A DNA stretch of 64,000 nucleotides from Leucaena leucocephala (Eukaryota; Streptophyta; Magnoliopsida; Fabales; Fabaceae): assembly GCA_037074615.1 (NCBI GenBank), contig CM073535.1, forward strand, positions 7,727,001-7,791,000. Direction: 5' to 3'. The notes under the pieces are model-generated. The model saw nothing but the letters and a program-made list of their open reading frames with translations, had not been told where the DNA came from and ran no database searches. Position numbers and translations under genes: made by a program. Within the stretch, counting starts at the first letter, position 1. Each line of letters begins with the position of its first letter. Below are positions 36,789-48,558 of the stretch, piece after piece.

Positions 36789-39700
36789 TGTAGAAGAGTG
36801 TAGAAGATATTAGAATTAATTAAGAATTAAAGAAATTAATTATGAGAGATTATAGGAGATTGTAGAAGATATTATAATTAATTAGAAATCAAAAGAATTA
36901 ATTAGAATAGATTATAGGAATTCAATTGTAATTATTTCTTGATTTCCCTCTGTAAATCAATCCCATGATATCCAGTCCTCTTAATTGACCAAATCTGTAT
37001 ATGTATGTGAATAGTTAGAAAGAAATATACATAAGAATAAAATTTCAGTTTTAGACTTCCCTACTGTTCTTTCTAGTTTTTTTTAGTGCCACATTAAGTC
37101 ATGTTCACCGATATAGTATCAAAGTAGGCAATCCGATCTGCAAGTTCTTCTGACGTGGAGTCTAACAACACCGTTGTGTCTGACAGTGGGTCACGTCCAA
37201 GCTCAGTCAAAGTCGTAGGTCCTGAAGGGTCGACCGTCCTCATTGTGCCAAAACGTCTCACCAACGATAACTACCTGGACTAGAGTCAAGCCATGATCCT
37301 TGCACTCCACATATGGGACTGATTAGACCTGATTCATAGCGATCAACCTTTCACTGGTGATGCCAATATCTGTCGATGGTGAAAATCAGACAATGCTCTT
37401 ATCTCTTCTTGGCTCCTAAACTCGATGATCCCTATTGTCCGAAGGAGCTTTATGTTTCTTACTTTTGCTAAGTTCATTTGGGTCACTGTGAAGGAAGCTT
37501 ACGTGAGGCGATCGAATGCTTTGCTCCTCTTTGACCTACGAATGAATGCATATGATCCACTAGCAATTATTCTAGAGTGCTTGACTGCCCTCAAAATAGT
37601 CTCGTAAATAATTTGTTGCAACTGTAGTACAGTGAGGTAATTTCCTTAGGGCCCTTACAACCATTAAAGGTAAAAATATAGTTTCTTGTTGAATAATAGA
37701 CTCAGGTACCTCTGATCATATAAATGATGATGTCTAATTATTTACAAATTATACTCTTGCCACATCACGCATCACAATTAAAATTGTTGATGCTTCAAAT
37801 TTTCTAGTAGCTAATAGTAGTTGTTGGAAATTGTGCCTTAGGGGCCAATCATTGTCTTATGAATATTGTTGATTTATGAATTTATTAATTGTGTTATCAT
37901 ATTATTTGCATGTTTACTGTGATGATCATCTTTGGATAACTCATGATCTTATCCTAAATGTCCCTGGTCGATCATCTATGCGGGAGCATAGATAAAATAA
38001 GATCAGTATGAATTTGAAGATGTATAGAGATATAAATTAAAGTCATATGTACATGTAAGAGTACAAGGTATTGGACTTACTCGCTATGAGAGAGTTGCAT
38101 GGGTTAAGTCATAAGTTTCTCTCATATACAAACCATGTCACTATGCCCTTTAACCTGAGATAATCATGGATTCCTACATAACAAATGCTCAGCTTTGACC
38201 TAGTCAAAAGTCACTTTTGATCGAGTGATCATAAAGACTATGTTCAGGCTTAGTGGTTTTCCATGTGGAGGAATGTGAATGGTCAAGATGGAATTTGTCC
38301 CTCACATTCGTAGAGAGATATTACTGGACCCCTCGATGAATGAGTCTGAGAAATGTATGGCCATACTATAATGGAAAGGTAGTTCTATTTCTATAGTCAG
38401 ACTACTCAGGGATCGAGAAAGTAACGATCAGAAATAGGAGGATGACATTCTCCATGCGTCATCCATGACCAAAATATCGTGTGACAAAAGGGACATGATA
38501 TGGTTGTATAAAAGGTTACACCATTTATCGATCCTCATATGATTTAGGTAGTCGTGATGTCTTACTAGAGACCGCTTGCGACTTGTGAGTCAGTATAGTA
38601 AATGGCCCACTGCCAACTTCATATGGGCCTACAGGGTCGCATACAAAATAGCCCAACACGAGCTATGATGTCTAGATTCATTGAATTTAAGACGTGTCTA
38701 GATTCAATGAATGATCCAGGGTGGATGTATATATTTATTTATATTTATATTCGTATATATATAAATTCATATATATATATATATTATATATAAGAGATAT
38801 TTACAAGATTTAATTTATAAGGATAAATTAAATCTCTATCACGTTTGAATTTAAAATTTAAATTGATATGATATCTCAAATTTGATTTATGAGAATAAAT
38901 CAAATGTAATTCCGTATTATCTTTATTTTAAATTAAATAAATGGGTGAATTAAATCTGTGGGACGGATTTAATACAAACACTATTTATTTAGTTAGTTTC
39001 TTATCAAATTATACAATATATGATATTATATTAATTTCAGAATTAATATAAGATTAATTCCAAAAATTCAAGTCTGTGGTAACACGCATAGCATCCTATA
39101 TATATGATATTTAGGAGTTATAGTTGGTACAGAAAAAAAGCGTGAACAGGAATCCGCAAAAGGTTTGCAGATAAAAAACTGTGGAAATAGAGACGGAGAG
39201 GACAAATTCTTGAGTAAGCCCTTGAGGGACAGGAGGCGCTAGCACGTCATTCGTGGTTGGAACGCTGTTCGTGTGGATACCAGTAGAGGAAGTTGACCTG
39301 AGTCGTCAACTTCTTGCGATCAAAAAGAGATCACGAGCCGCAGAGAGAAGCTGTGGACGTCGCAACTAGAAGTTGAGAAAGTTGCTACTGAATACTGAGG
39401 GTAATACTTCTTTCCACTTGACTTGAACACATACGGTAGATCCTGGCAGGGAATGGAAAAATTTTTAAGTTAATTTCTGCTGCGTGTCTTCCAATTCCTT
39501 ACAGTAGTATAATTAATATTTTTGCTACACTAATACTTCATAATGTATTACATATTCTAAAGTTGAAATACAATTTATTATTTGTGAGCCAACTGAAAAA
39601 GAGGGAAAATGTTGTGCTAATTTCTTGGCTACTCATTGTATTTTTTAGGATCTGCTCATGAGGACGACGATTGGTGTTACTAAGGAGTTTGATAGATTGT

Positions 39701-39820
39701 ATTATTTGAATGACTGCCATAATGCAGTACCTTATTCCTATAATAAAGTGTCTTTTCTTAGAGCTAGTAAGGTAGAATTATGGCACAAAAGATCATCATA
39801 AAATGTAGAACTGGACAAGG
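36789..39820 (+). mobile_element. Ty1/copia element, plus strand, interrupted by a solo LTR
   Basis: An LTR-like stretch (36789-37110, 'tgtagaagatattagaatta') is followed by a PBS-like 'tagtatcaaag' (37114-37124). Degenerate gag follows ('LTNDNYLD', 'IWVTVKEAYVRRSN'), then the protease motif 'DSGTSDH' near 37700. The same frame resumes after 39508 ('TTIGVTKEFDRLYYLNDC', then 'ELWHKR'), showing that 37822-39503 is a later insert. Many stops make it inactive. Confidence 0.75.
37822..39503. mobile_element. Solo LTR (1.68 kb) with 5-bp target-site duplication
   Basis: It starts TGTTGGAAATTGTGCC and ends TTCCTTACA (TG...CA termini), flanked by GTAGT on both sides (37817-37821 and 39504-39508). 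It lacks coding capacity. The host copia reading frame continues across it. It is most simply a solo LTR left by LTR-LTR recombination of a full-length element. Confidence 0.75.
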
Positions 39821-40905
39821 AGGCGTGACTTAGGCCAATATGGTCAAGGCCCATTTCCTCTAAACCAGACACCTCAGCTACATGACTCTTAGGCTTCCAA
39901 TCAGGTAGTTTGCCATGAAGATCTCGGCACCTATCCCTTGTGTGGTCAAACTTCTTACAATGGTCACTCAAAGGGAATTCTTTCCTGGAGTCATATGCAC
40001 GAGTGGAGAGGGTGGACGCCTCAGTAGTAACTGGTCATGGAGCTGAGTGGATGGGAAGCATGATTTGAGAGCGAGATATTCCTCATCTCTCAATAGGGCT
40101 AATGCCTCAGAGACAGAGGGAAGTTGAACCCGATTGAGGAGACGGCCATGCATATTGTCGTACATTAGTTCAAGGCCAACAATAGCGCCCGACGATACTC
40201 ATCAGTATTATCGGGGTTCCTCCAAACGCGATGTTGTAGCAAGTCTAGTTCCTACCACAGGGCTGATTTTTCCAGGTAATAAGCATTGAGAGGTCAAAGC
40301 CCTTGTTTGACAGTCCAGAGGTGTGTTCTCAGATCAAAGATGAGTGAAACATTTGGGCGTCTCCCATAAGCTTCCTTAACAGCGACCCAGATGGCAGAAG
40401 CTCCATCTGACAGTAGGAAGCATGGAATTAAGAAGCCAAGAGGCAACCAGTGCATTATCTGACTTCCATCGATGTTGGGTAATGGCATCGCCAATAGGGG
40501 CTGGTCACTATAAATCAAATCCAATTTATCCCATTCATTGAGAGCTAGAAGCATAGACTGACTCCATCGTTGGACATGATAGTGCCGTCAAACTCTGTGG
40601 TGGATGAATGGACAAACAAATCAGCCTACTTTAACACCATGTTTGAAGACATATTGCTCATGGTGGCAAAGAGACGACAGGGAACAAGGGAAGAAAAATA
40701 TGTATCAATTCTTTCTTGTGTGTATTACTAATATGATATGCTATATATATACATGTAATGGATTCCAAGTAATGTGAGATTTACAGCGAAGAATTTGGTA
40801 AAGAATCTCCTAATTAATTTATATGATTTCTCCCCATTAACTCCTTATCCTTATGATCTCTTCTTATTTAATTCTAATATCTTCTACAAGTTCTATACCT
40901 TTGGA
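39740..40905 (-). mobile_element. Ty1/copia gag and LTR, minus strand
   Basis: Reading right to left: an LTR starting 'tgtagaagatattagaatta' (about 40892 leftward), a PBS-like 'tggtgttaaag' (about 40627-40637), gag ('VAVKEAYGRRPNVSLIFDLR', then 'YDNMHGRLLNRVQLPSVSEA') and a zinc knuckle ('CKKFDHTRDRCRDLHGKL') near 39950. Its LTR start and gag match the plus-strand element at 36789, so two members of one family converge here. Confidence 0.75.
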
Positions 40906-41354
40906 TGACAAAGGTGGGTGTGTCTGTCCCTCCCCTATGAAGAAGAGGGTTTTAAATTATCTTAATAAGAAAAATAGCTCCCACTCAAAGGAACCTTCTA
41001 AAAATGTGTGTCAAATCTAGATACATAGTGTCTCCTTTGATGGACTCTTCTTTATTTTTAAATAAAATTATTAAATATTGTTAAATAAAAAGAAATTTAA
41101 AGTACAGCAAAAGCAAACAAACAAAAAGAAAAATTATATAAATCCTGAAAAAAGAAACTAAGACGATTGGAATAAACAGAGGAAATGTATTTGACATCTT
41201 TAAATTATATATTAATTTCTCGTATGAACTATGTAGATTAATATTGACTGTTGTTTTTACCTGAGGTTTCAAATAATTATTATTAATTTTGGCAAGAGAT
41301 AACCAGCCACATTCAATTAATCATCCATGCTTGTTTGTGTCATGAGTTATTACT

Positions 41355-41610
41355 ATGTGTGTGTTTAGTTTTCTACCATACTAAAGTTTTAAAAGGGCTT
41401 ATTGCCTAAATCTTAATTTGAAAAAAAATTAAAACAAATTATTATATTTGTCTAAAAGGGCTTATGAATTAAATTGTAGTTTAAAACTAAGTTTTGGATA
41501 AGTTACTGAGAATAACTTTTAGAATAGAAAAAAAAATTATGGATTATCTAATTACCATTTTGTCTATATTTTTCTGACACTCTCTCTCCTTTTTCTCTAC
41601 GTCTTCTTTT
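41355..41610 (-). repeat. Dispersed non-autonomous element, copy c (inverted)
   Basis: On the minus strand it matches the right halves of the elements at 8285 and 9010: 'aaaacttagttttaaactac', 'aagcccttttagacaaatat' and 'cttttaaaactttagtatgg' in the same order. Confidence 0.6.
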
Positions 41611-41639
41611 GTTGTCGTTCCCATAAATAGAACTTCTAG

Positions 41640-42390
41640 CTTGGAAAGCTTCAAACTTTGTCTTCATCTGTCTGTTATCTTCTTTCTTGGCTTGCCTCGT
41701 TTATGAAATTCCCACTAATTTAATTCTATTATGGAAGTTTTACTCTAACCGTTTTTTTTGTTCACCCGGTTCACCGGAACTTTGCCCTAACTACATTCGA
41801 ATCTGACCCACGTCGCGCACCTGTCTATGGTGGGTGAGTCTTCTAACGGGAGTTGGTCTGAGTGATAAACGGCTCGGTATCGGTTAAATTAGATCTCAAG
41901 TTCGAGCTTTAGTGTATGCATCTAATCTACTGATGATGCAACAATTGTCAAATCAAGTTCCGTTGGATTTCCCCTTGGGCTTTGTTCTTGGGGTCCATGG
42001 ATTGGAAATGGATATCATTTGTTCAAAATTTGAGCACATTGGCTTCACTTTGTAAGTCATGAGTTCGGTTCTGCGTGATCACTCAGAAAATTTCCTATAT
42101 GTGATATTTGAGAAAGATACTTTACACTATGCTATACAAAAGCTCATGTTGAAACCTGTTTCAAAATTTAACAAGAATTGAAGATAATTTGGCAGGGGTT
42201 TTTACTGTAGTGAAAGGCTCTATCTCAATTTTTCCCCCTTAAACTTGACTTTCCCTCCCCCCCTCCAACTTTGAATTTAATTTAGCTTCGTGGGTGTAAT
42301 TATTTAGATGACAGAATTACATGCTTTCAATTTCTGAACAAATGGCACACTAATAGCAAGAAGGTATCAATATCTTTCTTTGCAAAATGT
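41640..42390 (+). repeat. Left copy of a segment duplicated around the TBC gene
   Basis: This corresponds to 46995-47545 in direct orientation. Shared landmarks in order are 'gatgcaacaattgtca', 'tggatatcatttgtt', 'gagaaagatactttac', 'atttctgaacaaatgg' and 'tatctttctttgcaaa'. The left copy additionally carries the SINE pieces at 41748-41932. Confidence 0.8.
41748..41932. mobile_element. SINE-like pieces, head-to-head
   Basis: The first part (to about 41835) reads as the tail half of the family on the minus strand ('cacccggttcaccggaactt', 'gtgggtgagtctt'). The second part (41838-41932) is a plus-strand head ('ttggtctgagtgataaac', 'caagttcgagctttag'). The paralogous segment near 47095 lacks the whole insert, giving an empty-site comparison. 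Confidence 0.65.
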
Positions 42391-42900
42391 GGTCACCCCT
42401 TCCCCAAAACAGAACAAGCGCCAAAAGAGGGGTTTTAAACCATTAGCCTGCAAGCTAATAGTTTAAACTTTTTAAGGGTCTTAGAAGTTTTTACGTAGGA
42501 GTTATAAATATTCGAAAGCTTTTCTTAAAATAATATCACCTTAAAAGTATTAAGAAAGAAATAAAGTCATCATGACCGTTAAAAAATTGAAGTTGTTCAT
42601 TACAATTTTTAATAGCTAATGTCAAGATTGTTCATTTTTTAACACTTAAGGAGCGATGTTAGTTAAAAAAAAAAACTTCTAAATAATACCAATAGCTCCT
42701 ATGCAACTTTTTTTTAGATAAAATTAGACTTTAATCCAATTTTAAATAATATAAAGAAAATTGATATGCAGGGTCTTACAATTTACTTCAATTTTTAATC
42801 AGGGTTTGTGAGTAATGCTGTGTTATAAAGGATAAAACAATCACTTTTGAAAACCAGAAGAGAACTTGATATAAGCTGCACAAAAAAGGGTGTGTATAAA

Positions 42901-45576
42901 TCACATGGATAAACAATTGGACGATGTGTCAGGGCTAATATCATGAGCTACCCGCAGGAGGTATTCTATATTGATATCATCAGGATAGTGTTGTAAAAGC
43001 TTTAAATTATCCACAAAATCACCACTCATTACTCTTCTTTTCACACAAAGTAGCATTGCACAACAAATCCGAAGCAGAATATCCTGCAAAGGAAACAACT
43101 TGATATTGATGATATATCTATAGAAAGATGATCGCATTATGACTAATTCATTTTAACTGGTGGAGAGAGAGAGAGAGACCTGTATGCCAAAAGGGTTGCT
43201 CAATAGTGTATCCCATATTCTCAATATTTTGTCAAAATTGAATTCTTGTGTTAGGAGCAATGTGATCCATCGGAATGCATAGAATTGTGGTTTGACCTGT
43301 TCATGAAGTTTCAAGACATAAATTTCAGAAAGGATAAAAGAAGATATTGAATAAAAAGTTGAATACTACTTCCTCCAATATTAAATGTAGCAATTAGATA
43401 ACTAATTTACAGAAATAAGAAAAAATAGTTAAATTAGTTATTTATAAAAAAAATATATTAGTTTATCTAAAATATTTCATTTTAATCATTTACATGTGAA
43501 ACTATTCTCTTGATAACAAATTCTCTTATTATATGTAATCAATATAGAAAGTTTAAGTAAAAAATTTAAATTTAAGAAATAAAGTAAAATAAAATCTTAC
43601 ATTAAAGGATTGTTTGTTATGAAGAATTCGGAGAGGAGGGGAGAAGTGAAAAAAATTTTATGGGTTCGATTTAAAAAAAGTATAAGATAAAAAAATAAAA
43701 AAAAATAATTAAAAATTTTCCGTCCCCTTCCTTTCCTTCAATTCCGTTCCAAATCCATGCTATCAAACAACTCCTTAGGAGCCATTTAGGACGAGAGGAA
43801 GTATAAGATTCACTCTTAACCAAAACTATATGGTAAGAGCAAGATCTTTGGGCAAGGAAAGAAACGAGCTTCAAGTGAATGAAAGTAAGTCAAAGTCAAA
43901 GGTTGTCTACCTTTGTTTTAAATTCAAGATGGCGCCATAATTCCTCATCATTTACTTTTAGTAAATCTGACAACCGGGAAAGAGTAGAAAGGATGCCACT
44001 TGAACTGTTATCCAATTGTTGACAAAAATGATCTACTGAATCACTTAAGATTCGAACAAAACAAGAAAAGCTATCTGCTTCTGCATTTGCCTAAATGGGA
44101 AAACAGCCAAAACCAATTCAACTATTCCATAAAAAAAAAAACAATTACTGTGCAGATCACATAACAAAGCAGTAATTTATATTGCTTACAGCATTTTCCT
44201 TGTCTTTGTCAGTACTAAATACATAGTAAATTGGTGACAAGACTTCATTCATGCCTTGTACATATCTGATTGCAGGATTTAATCTTGCAAAAAGTAGAAG
44301 AATGTTCCTCATTGCTTCCTGTGTTAAAATAACAGTAAAGGCTTCATTCATTCATTCAGAGTTGATAACTCTTGAAATCTCTGACTTCAAGATGAAGTAA
44401 ACAAAGAAGAGAATAAATTTTCAAGGGTTAATGTGTATTTTTGTCCCGAAAGTATTCTCAAGGAGTTATGGACACAAAGAAAATTGAGGAGTAATGTAGC
44501 ACATATTTTTTTCAAAACCAGTAACCATCAGTGTGAGCTAGAAGACTATTGTTGACTCAATGTTAACCGTTAAAAATTAGTAACATTTCACTGATTTTAG
44601 AAAGATTATATATTAAATTGTTCCACAATTTTCTTTAGGGTGCCCATAGCCTATATGAAAAGTACTTCCAAGGGTCAATGGCCAAATGACCATATAATCT
44701 AGTAGTAGGAAAATTCAAATAGGAAGTTGTAAATTTGATTATATTTATAACTTCAGGCTATTAGCGTCTGCCTCTCTGACTAAAAAAAAATAAGGGTTAA
44801 TATAGGTTTTTATCCATCAAGTTGATAGGTCTCTCAAATTTTTTCTTTCTGTCTAACACATTAATATTTAATCTCTAGATTTTAATAAAATTATGGACTA
44901 TTTAACCATTGAAGGACTAAAACCTACGATTTAAAATTTGATAGACTAAAATTAAAATTTGTATAATTTAAAGATAAAAGATTATATTAACTCAAAACAT
45001 AAAGAAAATACTTTCCAAGGAAAAAACATCCTTTAACCAATTTTTTTTATATATTTATTAAAGCTGTAGTAGTGTAGGTACCTTATTTCTGCGACTAAGT
45101 GATGAATCCCCTGAAAAGAATGGCATGTCTGGATGAGTACGTAGCAGATCACGATCTATCTGTGCTACCATCTCTGTATACTATGACAACAAGAAATTAT
45201 ATTGATGCATATATATACACTGACTCCATTATTAGGATGCAGGTTGGTTAGGTAGACAGAGACACAATGAGGTTTCAAAAATGGAGAAGAAATTATTTAC
45301 CTGAAAGTATTCACGCCAAAGACTAGCCTTACATGAGCTTAGAGGGTGATCTTCCTCAGATATTTCATGTCGCCTAAGTGTTCCATCAACATCACCACTG
45401 TTCTCTTGCTGCAACTCAGAACTTGATTCTCCTCCCTCTTGCTTCCAGGTACATTCAGGCTGTCCTATGCAAAAAGTTGACCATTATCAAAATCAAGAGA
45501 AGATCAGGTGACAATGAGAATTGAGTTGCACCGAGTGATAGATTAAATTAAAACTATAAAGACTAAAAGATTAATT

Positions 45577-45612
<36 letters not shown>

Positions 45613-46457
45613 TGTAACAAGAAGGGAAATTCACTTACAGGATTCTGGAGGATCTCCTCTTTGAGCTTAGCATATTTTTCCCTACTCTCTTTCAATTCCT
45701 TGTCCCACAGTTCACGAGAAGAAGGTAAGTAACCAAGGAGAAGCTGGTTGCGAAAATTATAGCAGGACAATCAGCTGCGTGTATGAACCACATGACAGTG
45801 GAAGTAGCTAGTGGGATTGAAGAGCTCCCGAGAAGATGCGGTATTTACCTTCCATGTTGTTGCACGCAAACTCCCTCCATCGGGAATGCCAGTGCTCGCA
45901 ATTCTTTGCAACTTGTCCATGTTAATTTCCCTCTTAGAAAGCTACATGAACAAAGAGAGTGAGATTTTATGGTTCGATGATCAAATACAACACCATAACT
46001 TAGTTCCTCTTCAGAAAAATTTGCAAATTGCGAAAGTAAATTAGTAGTTCCTCTTCAGAAAAATGTGCAAATTGCGAAAGTAAATTAGCCCCAAAAATTC
46101 ATACTCTAGGTGACACTCTCTCACCTCATGTTCGAGATCGGATCTTTTTTCGTCCATCACTATAGATTTCAACACTGAAACCGGGTTTACTAAATCTTTA
46201 ATAGGCCTTTGCGTTTGCGGAACTTTTGATTCCACTTCATCATCGTTATCTTCATTATCATCAACATCGCCTTCCCTGTCACATGCTAACGCATTGGATT
46301 GAATGGGCTCCAGCTCTTTACCCGATTCGAATTCGCAGTCGGATCCTTCAATTTCGTCGTCTTTACCCTCATATCCGGAGACCAAGCTGCCCAGACGGTC
46401 GGGAAACACTCTCCGGGGCTGGTCTGGAGCAGGAAGCTTCAGTTTGCCTTTGATCAT
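42901..46457 (-). CDS. TBC-domain Rab GTPase-activating protein (TBC1D13-like)
   Basis: This predicted 465-residue protein has nine exons in transcript order: 46457-46125, 45941-45849, 45743-45639, 45459-45301, 45180-45082, 44318-44190, 44090-43911, 43296-43180 and 43083-42901. Every junction is GT-AG in phase 0. Residues 1-111 are acidic and low in complexity. The TBC domain begins near 'IASTGIPDGGSLRATTWK' (about 126-142) and runs on as 'LLLGYLPSSRELWD'. Both catalytic fingers are intact: IxxDxxR as I238-D241-R244 and YxQ as Y282-V-Q284 ('RYVQGMNEVLSPI'). Such proteins speed GTP hydrolysis by Rab GTPases in membrane traffic; the closest named family is TBC1D13. No defect is visible. The substrate Rab cannot be read from sequence. 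Confidence 0.93.
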
Positions 46458-46994
46458 GGCGTATTAGTTGGGACTGAGTTTGGGGAGATGAATCGGCCGG
46501 GTTGAAATTGAAGCGTGTGCAAAAAGAGATGATTGCCTCGAAGAGCAAGAGAGGAAAAGGGGTTTCTGCGGCACGTGGACTCAGTTAAAATCTCAAAAGG
46601 AAGAATGGTAGTTCTAGTTATCGTTAACGTTGAATGGTAGGTGGCAAACTTGCATGCTTGAGTTCTGCTGAAACGTTAAGATTTCCCACAACGCCCATTC
46701 GTCACACCCCATTATCTTTCCTACTTTTTCCTGTTCAATATTTCACAGCTGAGAACAGTCGTCTCAATGACCATGCAAGGTGACAAATCCACTGTCGCAT
46801 TCATTTTGCCGTCTGAATTTTCCACCTTTGGTTGATGTGGTAAGTTCTATGTTTGAAAGTTTTGATGGACTTTTCATGCTGTTAATTTGACTTCTGGCAA
46901 GAACTAGATGCTCCAGTTATCTCTTCACTAATTTCAGATTCCTGGTTCATAAACTATGGGCATTTTATTGATGTATGAGATAGTTCTCCCTTTA

Positions 46995-47545
46995 ATGTAA
47001 CTGAGAGAGCTTCAAATTCTGTCTGTTACTTCTAGCTTGGCTTGCTTCTTTTCTTCAATTATAGGAATTTAGTTCTATTTTTACATTAACCTATTAATGC
47101 AACAATTGTCACGTATACGTTGATATTCCCCCCGGGCTTCGTTCTCGGAAATGAATATCATTTGTTGCAACTCGATTTTGGAATGCCTTCACAAGCTAAC
47201 CTATACATATACATATAAGTAGAGGACCATGTAAATGGCTTTCCCCATGAGTGGTTTTTGAGAAAGATACTTTACGCAAGGCTATGCAAATACTCACGTT
47301 GTAACCTGTTTTCAATTTAATAAGAATTCATGATAATTAGCAAGTTTTTATTTATTTTTTTACTACAGTGCAGTTTCAAACTTCTAAAATTTTCTTGAAC
47401 TTGACCTTTTTGACTTCGACTTTGAACTTGATTTGGCATCGTCGGTTTAATTATTTATTTAGATGGGCAGAGTTCTATGCATTTAATTTCTGAACAAATG
47501 GAAAACTAACAGCAAGAAGGTATGGATATCTTTCTTTGCAAACCT
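46995..47545 (+). repeat. Right copy of a segment duplicated around the TBC gene
   Basis: This is the partner of 41640-42390 and contains the same ordered landmarks without the SINE insert. It lies upstream of the TBC gene, while its partner lies downstream. No ORF of note is present. Confidence 0.8.
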
Positions 47546-48290
47546 AATCGTCTAGTTATTTAATATTAAATTGTTCCACTCAAAACTTGGAATTATTTTT
47601 ATTGAACTGTTAAACCTGAGTTCAGTTTTATTAAGATTTTCTTAAAAGACAGAAGAAACAATTAGACACCGAAGATTGAATTATGGGTAACATCAAAGGC
47701 AAATGAAATTTTGAATGATTTAGGAACTGGATTGGAGATCGAGGGAACATTTTTTTGGGCGCTAAAGTAATTATTTTATGTACTAGTCTGACTACAAACT
47801 TGTACGGAATATAACGATTACAAAATAAATGAGGAAGGGGTTTGTTGGAGTGCAGAGATAAATTCAAAATAAAATGACAGAAAGCTACTAAGTGTCTGAA
47901 CAATTGCCTTCTTGTCAGAACTGTGGATATGGAGTCAATTTGGTGTATTAACTAATGACTTTGGGCATGAAGTTGTCTTCAAGCAATTTGTAATCTATGC
48001 TGTCTGACCTGTGAATTTCTGCCTTGATATTATATATTATTCTTCAATACTAATTTTATTGATTTTCATGTAGTTTAAAATATGAAAATGGCCTTTTTAC
48101 AGAAAGCTACTTTGACAGTTTGACCGTTGACAAGAGCAAGCAAACATCCATAGGGTGTACCTGGATAACATTCATGCTGAAGGAAGCAAAGTCCTGCGAT
48201 TCCAACTCAATTTGAATTTAGCTTCCAGTCCTTTCTCATTCCAACTCTCTCGACCAAATTCCCATTGGATAATTAATCATATAGAAGATA
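47546..48290. other. Intergenic between TBC and LRR genes
   Basis: AT-rich DNA with short frames only. It is probably the downstream region of the LRR receptor gene. No feature is recognised. Confidence 0.4.
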
Positions 48291-48558
48291 GATTAGATAC
48301 TAATTTCGGCAAAGTTGAACAGTCTGATTATATTCTTGTGCCTTGCATTTCCTAGCGATGCTGTAAAATTCTGAGACAATCTTGATACACATCGCTTCCC
48401 AGTTAGTCCTCTTAACTAAACATATTATCCCTGTAGGTAACACTGCTTTTGAAGCTGATGATGATGGGGCTTGTACTTCTCCTGATTCTGGCACTCAAGC
48501 TTGTCAAAACATCATTTGCTGTGAACTGAGGTAGTCCAACAAAGAAGACCATCTTCCA
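48291..48558 (-). pseudogene. Kinase-domain remnant of the LRR receptor
   Basis: Directly after the stop of the LRR frame the same strand reads 'WKMVFFVGLPQFTANDVL', the juxtamembrane start of a MOL1-type kinase. One frame later it reads 'SKAVLPTGIICLVKRTNWEA' with the N-lobe Lys, and after another shift 'GNARHKNIIRL'. Homology then ends near 48290. At least two frameshifts, the stop and the missing C-lobe show the kinase is lost. Confidence 0.8.

Noticed and set aside
46226..46505. Plus-strand frames over the first TBC exon
   Set aside because: They are antisense to the acidic N-terminal coding exon, which has clean splice sites and a matching protein on the minus strand.
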